From Myxococcales bacterium (lineage in GTDB: Bacteria; Myxococcota_A; Bradymonadia; REDH01), in contig JACKDJ010000008.1 in NCBI GenBank assembly GCA_020633625.1, forward strand, positions 62,001 through 126,000: a stretch of 64,000 bases of DNA. The letters run 5' to 3'. Shown here piece after piece: positions 59,712 to 64,000 of this stretch. Every line of letters begins with the position of its first letter. Position 1 is the stretch's first letter. A model generated the notes under the pieces. That model was not told where the DNA came from, ran no database searches, and worked only from the letters and a program-made list of their open reading frames with translations. The position numbers and the translations under genes are program-made.

Positions 59712-61099
59712 CGGGCGCGCGGGAGCCGGGGCTCGTCCCAGGGACGCAGGTCGTTCGACCGGCGTTCGGCGGGCGGCGTTCGCTGACGCACGTGGCCAGG
59801 GCGCGTCTGGTCGAGACGCGCGCGGCGGTCGACGTGGACTTCGGCGAGCGCTGGGCGCCGGAGGGGGCGCTCGTCGTCGTCGCGACGCCAGACGGCGAGA
59901 CGCTCGCGCGGACCGTCGCGCCCGTGGCGCGCCGGCTCGTCGGTTCCAACGACGTCGTCCGCTTCGTACGCGTTGCGTCAGACGCCGACGTCGCGGCGCG
60001 CGAGGCGGCGGCGCAGCTCGCGGACCGGGCCGCGAAGGCGGCTGTGCGCGTGTCGCGGCGCCACCGTCTACCGGTGAAGGTCGTCGGCGGCCATGTGCCG
60101 CTCGACCGGTCCAGAGTCATCGTCTACGTGTCGTCGGAAGAGCGCGTCGACACCAAACGCTACGCGCGCGATCTCGCCGCAGAGGTCGGTGGACGGCTCG
60201 AGCTGCGGACGATCGGTGTTCGCGAGGGTGCCGGCGTGATCGGCGGCTTGGGTCCGTGCGGGAACGATCTCTGCTGCTCGTCGTTCCTGACTTCGTTTGC
60301 GTCGATCAGTGTGCGGTTCGCGAAAGACCAGGGTCTCGCGCTCACGCCGCAGCGGATCACCGGGATGTGTGGTCGCCTGAAGTGCTGTTTGGTCTACGAG
60401 CAGGCGACATACAAGGAGATGCGCGGCTACGCGCCGAAGCGCCGCATGGGCGTCTTCACGCCCGCCGGCGCGGGGACCATCCTCGACGTCGACGTGATCA
60501 ACCGCCGCGTGCTCGTTCGGACGGCGGACGGAATGTTCGCCGGCTTTCACGTCCGCGACGTGACCGTCCTCGACAGACCGCTGACGCCCGAGGAGCTGAC
60601 CGCTGGTGGCCCGACGAAGGAAGAGGCGATCCTGAACGCGCGACGCCGGCGTCGGGGCGGTGAGACCACGGGCACGATGACGCGCGAGGCAGCCACTGTG
60701 CTGTCGGAGGAGTACATCTGGGAAGACACGGAGGGGACCTTCGACCTCGGAGCGGGCGCGAGCGGTCCGGCGGCCGACGCGGCGTCGCCTGCGAGCCCGA
60801 GCGGTGACACACCGGCAAAGAAGAAGCGCCGCCGCAAGAAGAAGCCGGCGACGGCGGCGCCCGGTTCCGCCGCCGGGACGCAGGAGCTAGCGCCGCTGTC
60901 GGCCCACCCGGATGCCCCAGACGGAGACGACGACGGGGATGCCGAAGGTGACGACGGCCCCGACGACGCCCCCGGCGCGGACGGCGCAGCCGCGGTCGGC
61001 GCACCGAAGAAGAAGCGGCGGCGCCGTCGACGCCGCAGCGGGGCTGGTGGCGGCGGCGCCGGTCCCGGTGGCGATGTGGGGCCTGCGTCCGACGCGTGA
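59708..61099 (+). CDS. ricT: PSP1/RicT-type protein with long charged tail
   Basis: 463 residues. The PSP1 domain (about 50-260) contains LPVKVVGGHVPLDRSRVIVY, GPCGNDLCCSSFL and GMCGRLKCCLVYEQATY, the cysteines that bind Fe-S clusters in RicT. In Bacillus RicT works with RicA and RicF in RNA maturation; neither partner is in the window. The last 170 or so residues are low-complexity: stretches of Lys/Arg (KKKRRRKKK, KKKRRRRRRR) separated by Asp/Gly/Ala-rich segments. The tail could bind RNA. Coupled by ATGA to holB and by GTGA to the next gene. Confidence 0.85.
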   Translation: MTGAREPGLVPGTQVVRPAFGGRRSLTHVARARLVETRAAVDVDFGERWAPEGALVVVATPDGETLARTVAPVARRLVGSNDVVRFVRVASDADVAAREAAAQLADRAAKAAVRVSRRHRLPVKVVGGHVPLDRSRVIVYVSSEERVDTKRYARDLAAEVGGRLELRTIGVREGAGVIGGLGPCGNDLCCSSFLTSFASISVRFAKDQGLALTPQRITGMCGRLKCCLVYEQATYKEMRGYAPKRRMGVFTPAGAGTILDVDVINRRVLVRTADGMFAGFHVRDVTVLDRPLTPEELTAGGPTKEEAILNARRRRRGGETTGTMTREAATVLSEEYIWEDTEGTFDLGAGASGPAADAASPASPSGDTPAKKKRRRKKKPATAAPGSAAGTQELAPLSAHPDAPDGDDDGDAEGDDGPDDAPGADGAAAVGAPKKKRRRRRRRSGAGGGGAGPGGDVGPASDA

Positions 61100-62199
61100 G
61101 CGGAGAGGACGCACTGGCGACGGCCGCGGCGGCTGGGGACGCGGCGGCGCTCGACGCCTTGGAGAGCTACCTGCGGTCGTCGGACGCGTACACGCGTGGC
61201 CGCGCTGCCGAGCTGCTGTCGACCGCGCCAGATGAGGCGATCGCGGGTCGGGCGGAGGCGGCTCTGGATCTCGACGCCGCCAGCCTTTGGTGGCGAGTGC
61301 TCGCGCTGCGGGCCGAGCGCGCGTCCGGCCTCCCCGCGGGCCTGTCGTCAGAGCGAATCCCTGTTTGGCTCGCCCGCTTGGCCGCGGTCGGGCCGTCTGC
61401 AAGCGACGCCGTATATCAGGCGCTCGCGGCGGTTCTTGCCGCGGACCTCGACGCAGACGACGTGATCGCGGCCGTGACGGCATGGTCCCGCGCAGGCGAC
61501 GGTGAAGTGCTGTTGCTCGCCCAGACGATCCTATCGCGCTCGAGGTCGCTCGACCCACAGGACGGCGAAGCGCTGCTGGCGGTTCATGGGATCGCTAGGT
61601 TGGGCGCGCTCACTCTCGCCACTTCTGCGGGCATCGCGGGTGCTGCGGCCGCGCTCGCCGCAGAGGCCGCGCGCGGCGGGCCCTACGCGTTCGTCGCGCT
61701 CGAAGCCGTCGAGGCGAGCCGCGACGCGGCCGCGATCGCCCCGTTGCAGCGGAGCTACTCGCGCTGGTTCCCTGGGTCGGTGGGCGCGCGAGCCGCAGCG
61801 TCGGCGACGGTGCTTGGCGATGCGGACGGCCTGCGCCGCCTCCGCGCGCTGGCGTCATCGCGGGTGCGGGCGACTCGCGCGGAGGCGCTTCTACAGCTCG
61901 CCCGCGTCGGGGACGGCTCGGACTGGGATCTCGTGGCGCGCGCCGTCATGGCAGGCCGTGATCGCGCGCTTCCGTACGTGGTCTCCGAGCTGTGGCGCGT
62001 GGAGGGGGGTAGGGCGAAGGGGCTCGTACTCCGAGTGCTGACGGAGGGACGGGACCCAGAGGTGCGCGCGGCGGCTTGCGATGCCGCCGCACATTGGGTA
62101 CCCGACGCCGGCGTCGTCGCGGCGCTCGAGTCCGCACGCGCCGCCGAGCAGCCCGACGTACGGGCCGCCGCGACCGCGGCCCTGAGAGGAGCCCAATGA
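61096..62199 (+). CDS. HEAT-repeat-like helical protein
   Basis: 367 residues from a GTG overlapping the ricT stop. Nearly all-Ala/Leu/Arg helices in the HEAT pattern (ALDALESYLRSSDAYTRGRA; VRATRAEALLQLARVGDG; DPEVRAAACDAAAHWVPD; QPDVRAAATAALRG). No signal peptide. A scaffold role is likely; its partner may be a product of the same operon (HolB, RicT or TatD). Confidence 0.7.
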   Translation: MSGEDALATAAAAGDAAALDALESYLRSSDAYTRGRAAELLSTAPDEAIAGRAEAALDLDAASLWWRVLALRAERASGLPAGLSSERIPVWLARLAAVGPSASDAVYQALAAVLAADLDADDVIAAVTAWSRAGDGEVLLLAQTILSRSRSLDPQDGEALLAVHGIARLGALTLATSAGIAGAAAALAAEAARGGPYAFVALEAVEASRDAAAIAPLQRSYSRWFPGSVGARAAASATVLGDADGLRRLRALASSRVRATRAEALLQLARVGDGSDWDLVARAVMAGRDRALPYVVSELWRVEGGRAKGLVLRVLTEGRDPEVRAAACDAAAHWVPDAGVVAALESARAAEQPDVRAAATAALRGAQ

Positions 62200-62978
62200 C
62201 CGTCCCCAGCGTGTTCGACACCCACTGTCACCTTCAGAAGAAGTACTACGACGACGTCGATGCCGTCGTCGCGCGCGCACGCGGCGCCGGTGTGTGTGGG
62301 ATGGTGACCATAGGCTCGGCCGGCTCAGTGGCGATCGCCGAGGAGGCGGTCGCGCTCGCGGAGTCGCACGCAGACGTGTGGGCGACGGTAGGGTTCCACC
62401 CGCACGAGGCGGCGGCCGTCGGGCGCAGCGAGCTCGAGGCGATCGAGTCGCTCGCGACGCACGAGCGCGTGGTCGCGGTCGGCGAGATCGGCCTCGACTA
62501 CTACTATGATCGGTCTCCGCGCGACCGGCAGCGTGAGGCGTTCGCCTCGTTCGTCGACATCGCTCGCCGAGTGGGGAAGCCGGTTGTCATTCACAACCGC
62601 GAGAGCGACCGTGATTGTATGGACATGTTCCACACCGAGCGGATTGGCGACGTGGGCGGTGTCGTGCACTGCTTTACGTCGAGCTGGGAGCTCGCGCGCA
62701 CGGCCCTCGACAACGGCATGTTCCTCGGATTCACGGGCATCGTGACGTTCAAGCGATCAGAGGAGGTCCGCGACGTGCTGCGCCGCACGCCGCACGACCG
62801 CGTCGTCGTCGAGACAGACAGCCCGTATCTCGCGCCGGTTCCGTTCCGCGGCAAACAGAACGAGCCAGCGTGGGTCGCGCACGTCGTCCCGTTCGTTGCT
62901 GACGCGCTTGGCCTCTCGGTCTCCGCGACTGCGGAGCTGACGACGGCGAACGCTCGACGGCTGTATCGGCTGGGCTGA
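62196..62978 (+). CDS. tatD: TatD family metal-dependent hydrolase
   Basis: 260 residues. Metal ligands: FDTHCHLQ, VGFHPHEAA, VGEIGLDYYYDRSP, VIHNRESDRD, VVHCFTSSWELA and ETDSPYLAPVPFRGKQNEP. TatD proteins are 3'-5' exonucleases or D-aminoacyl-tRNA-type hydrolases involved in DNA repair. GAGGAG precedes the ATG, which lies within the end of the HEAT gene. Confidence 0.9.
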   Translation: MTVPSVFDTHCHLQKKYYDDVDAVVARARGAGVCGMVTIGSAGSVAIAEEAVALAESHADVWATVGFHPHEAAAVGRSELEAIESLATHERVVAVGEIGLDYYYDRSPRDRQREAFASFVDIARRVGKPVVIHNRESDRDCMDMFHTERIGDVGGVVHCFTSSWELARTALDNGMFLGFTGIVTFKRSEEVRDVLRRTPHDRVVVETDSPYLAPVPFRGKQNEPAWVAHVVPFVADALGLSVSATAELTTANARRLYRLG

Positions 62979-62984
62979 CGTTCG

Positions 62985-63761
62985 ATGGTTCGAGCCGCTC
63001 GCGCGCCGCACGTTCGCGTACGTGTGCGTGCGTGTTCGTGCGTGTTCGCTGCCGCGCTCGCGAGCGCCGCCTGCTTCGGCCACTCGGCGCCGCCGGCGTC
63101 GCCGGGCAGGTCGGATATCTCGGGGCAGCCGGCCGAGGGGTGGTGGGCGCTGCGTGGGGTACCGGCGCGCGGCTGCGTCGACGGCGACGGTCAGGAGACG
63201 AGCGCCGGCCCGGGAGACGTCGTGACGGTTCGCGTGTTGGTGCGGGGCGGCGGTCTCTTGTCGCCGGTGCGCGCCGAGCGGGGTGAGCCGGCGCTTTCGT
63301 GGCCCGCCGGGGCGGCATCGCCCGAGAGCGGCGGCGTGGCAGAAGTGGCCCGCGCAATCGGCGTCGTCACGCGGCAGCGCATGCATCAGACACGCGTGTT
63401 CGAGCGGCTGTCACCGTCGCAGGCTTGGGAGCGAGGCGAGGGCGACTGCACGGAGTTGGCCGACGTCGGCGCCGCGCTCGCTCGCGGGCTCGGCTACGAG
63501 TCACGCGTCGCTGCGGGTGTGGTGGACGTGGATGGGGCGCTGCGGTTCCACGCGTGGGTCGAGCTCGCCACGGACTCCGGCTGGTGGGGTTTCGATCCGA
63601 CGCTCTCGGCAGCCCCGGTGGGCGTGCGCTGGCTGCGACTTGATTGCGGGGCCACTGCGGGACAGCTCGGCGCGCTGGAGGCGGCGGGGGCCGGCGTCAC
63701 GGCGGGTGCTGGACAGACGGCTTCTGCGGCGCTCGCCGCGCTCCAGGCTGGGCCGAGGTGA
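62985..63761 (+). CDS. Transglutaminase-like lipoprotein
   Basis: 258 residues. Arg-rich N-region and lipobox LASAAC (Cys30). The transglutaminase-like core has GDCTELADVGAALARGLGY (Cys155), RFHAWVELA (His189) and WWGFDPTLSAAPVG (Asp204), a complete Cys-His-Asp triad. Such exported proteins are usually peptidases or cross-linkers of surface or peptidoglycan peptides; activity here is not known. Begins 6 bases after tatD, so probably co-transcribed. Confidence 0.75.
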   Translation: MVRAARAPHVRVRVRACSCVFAAALASAACFGHSAPPASPGRSDISGQPAEGWWALRGVPARGCVDGDGQETSAGPGDVVTVRVLVRGGGLLSPVRAERGEPALSWPAGAASPESGGVAEVARAIGVVTRQRMHQTRVFERLSPSQAWERGEGDCTELADVGAALARGLGYESRVAAGVVDVDGALRFHAWVELATDSGWWGFDPTLSAAPVGVRWLRLDCGATAGQLGALEAAGAGVTAGAGQTASAALAALQAGPR

Positions 63762-63818
63762 CGGGCGGAGGGGTCGACGGGGCACGCCTTCGGCCACGCG
63801 AGCGCCATGCGCTGGGTG

Positions 63819-64000
63819 TCAGGCGCGGTTGGCGTGCCGAAAGACGAGCTGCTTGCGCTCGGGGTCGAGGTCGGCGGCGATGGTGTCGCCGGGGCTGAAG
63901 GTCCCGTCGAGGACGAGCGTCGCGAGGGGGTCTTGGACCTCGGTCAACAGCGCGCGCTTGAGGGGCCGTGCGCCGTACTCGGGCTGGTAGCCGACGTCGA
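63819..64000 (-). CDS. clpB: ClpB/ClpC-type chaperone, C-terminal end only
   Basis: About 60 codons to the TGA at 63819; the 5' end is outside the window. DVGYQPEYGARPLKRALLTE followed by VQDPLATLVLDGTFSPGDT is the conserved end of the Clp D2-small domain. ClpB, the disaggregase, is favoured by LKRALLTEVQDPLA. ClpC cannot be excluded from this fragment. Confidence 0.7.
   Translation of the reverse strand, partial: DVGYQPEYGARPLKRALLTEVQDPLATLVLDGTFSPGDTIAADLDPERKQLVFRHANRA

Overview
The window is a continuous, gene-dense stretch of very GC-rich chromosome. It carries many lipoproteins with Cys-rich or Asp-rich repeats, three 'DxDNDGDG'-type calcium-binding repeats, tyrosine-degradation genes and a menaquinone gene (menB). 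Together these point to a myxobacterium-type organism (phylum Myxococcota, formerly Deltaproteobacteria). That placement is inferred from gene style only; there is no rRNA gene here, and I see no complete tRNA or CRISPR array. Most genes are packed with 4-base ATGA, GTGA or TTGA overlaps, so several long operons can be read directly.

Layout. 1-4239: the start of a D-aminoacylase-type amidohydrolase (its end lies outside the window), a DUF2505-type protein, a Cys-rich lipoprotein and an M48 metalloprotease. 4306-12287: an accessory island of about 8 kb bounded by 26-nt direct repeats that match at 25 positions. It holds a dead IS3-family transposase, the 3' stub of a type I restriction gene (hsdR), an ATPase/HNH pair resembling the Septu anti-phage system, an unidentified gene stub, a three-gene operon of one membrane protein and two PD-(D/E)XK-like nucleases, and decayed sequence at the right end. 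12371-18137: menB, an HTH regulator coupled to a Kazal-like secreted lipoprotein, a rhodanese-MoeB fusion and another lipoprotein. 24665-18178 (minus): receiver-like protein, def, fmt, half a homoserine kinase, rsmB, rpe, fahA and maiA in one run.

24875-37973: a 1,477-residue membrane protein, the priA/exported protein/galU operon, polA and a GAF-domain histidine kinase. 48766-38038 (minus): a likely six-gene operon of glyQ, glyS, a pyruvate-phosphate-dikinase-like protein and three surface lipoproteins. 48885-50640: a REP-associated tyrosine transposase (RAYT) flanked by GTAG-bearing REP-like repeats in opposite orientation. 50757-57075: ileS-lspA facing metB and a cN-II-type nucleotidase. 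57198-63761: a DegP-type protease, then holB, ricT, a HEAT-repeat protein, tatD and a transglutaminase-like lipoprotein. The window ends inside the 3' end of clpB.

The most interesting regions are the repeat-bounded defence island (a Septu-like pair plus an unrecognised nuclease operon) and the RAYT/REP locus. The window also has several core genes with unusual architecture: a homoserine kinase without its ATP-binding half, a PPDK-like protein with an eroded ATP-grasp domain, and a signal peptidase II with a long inserted loop.
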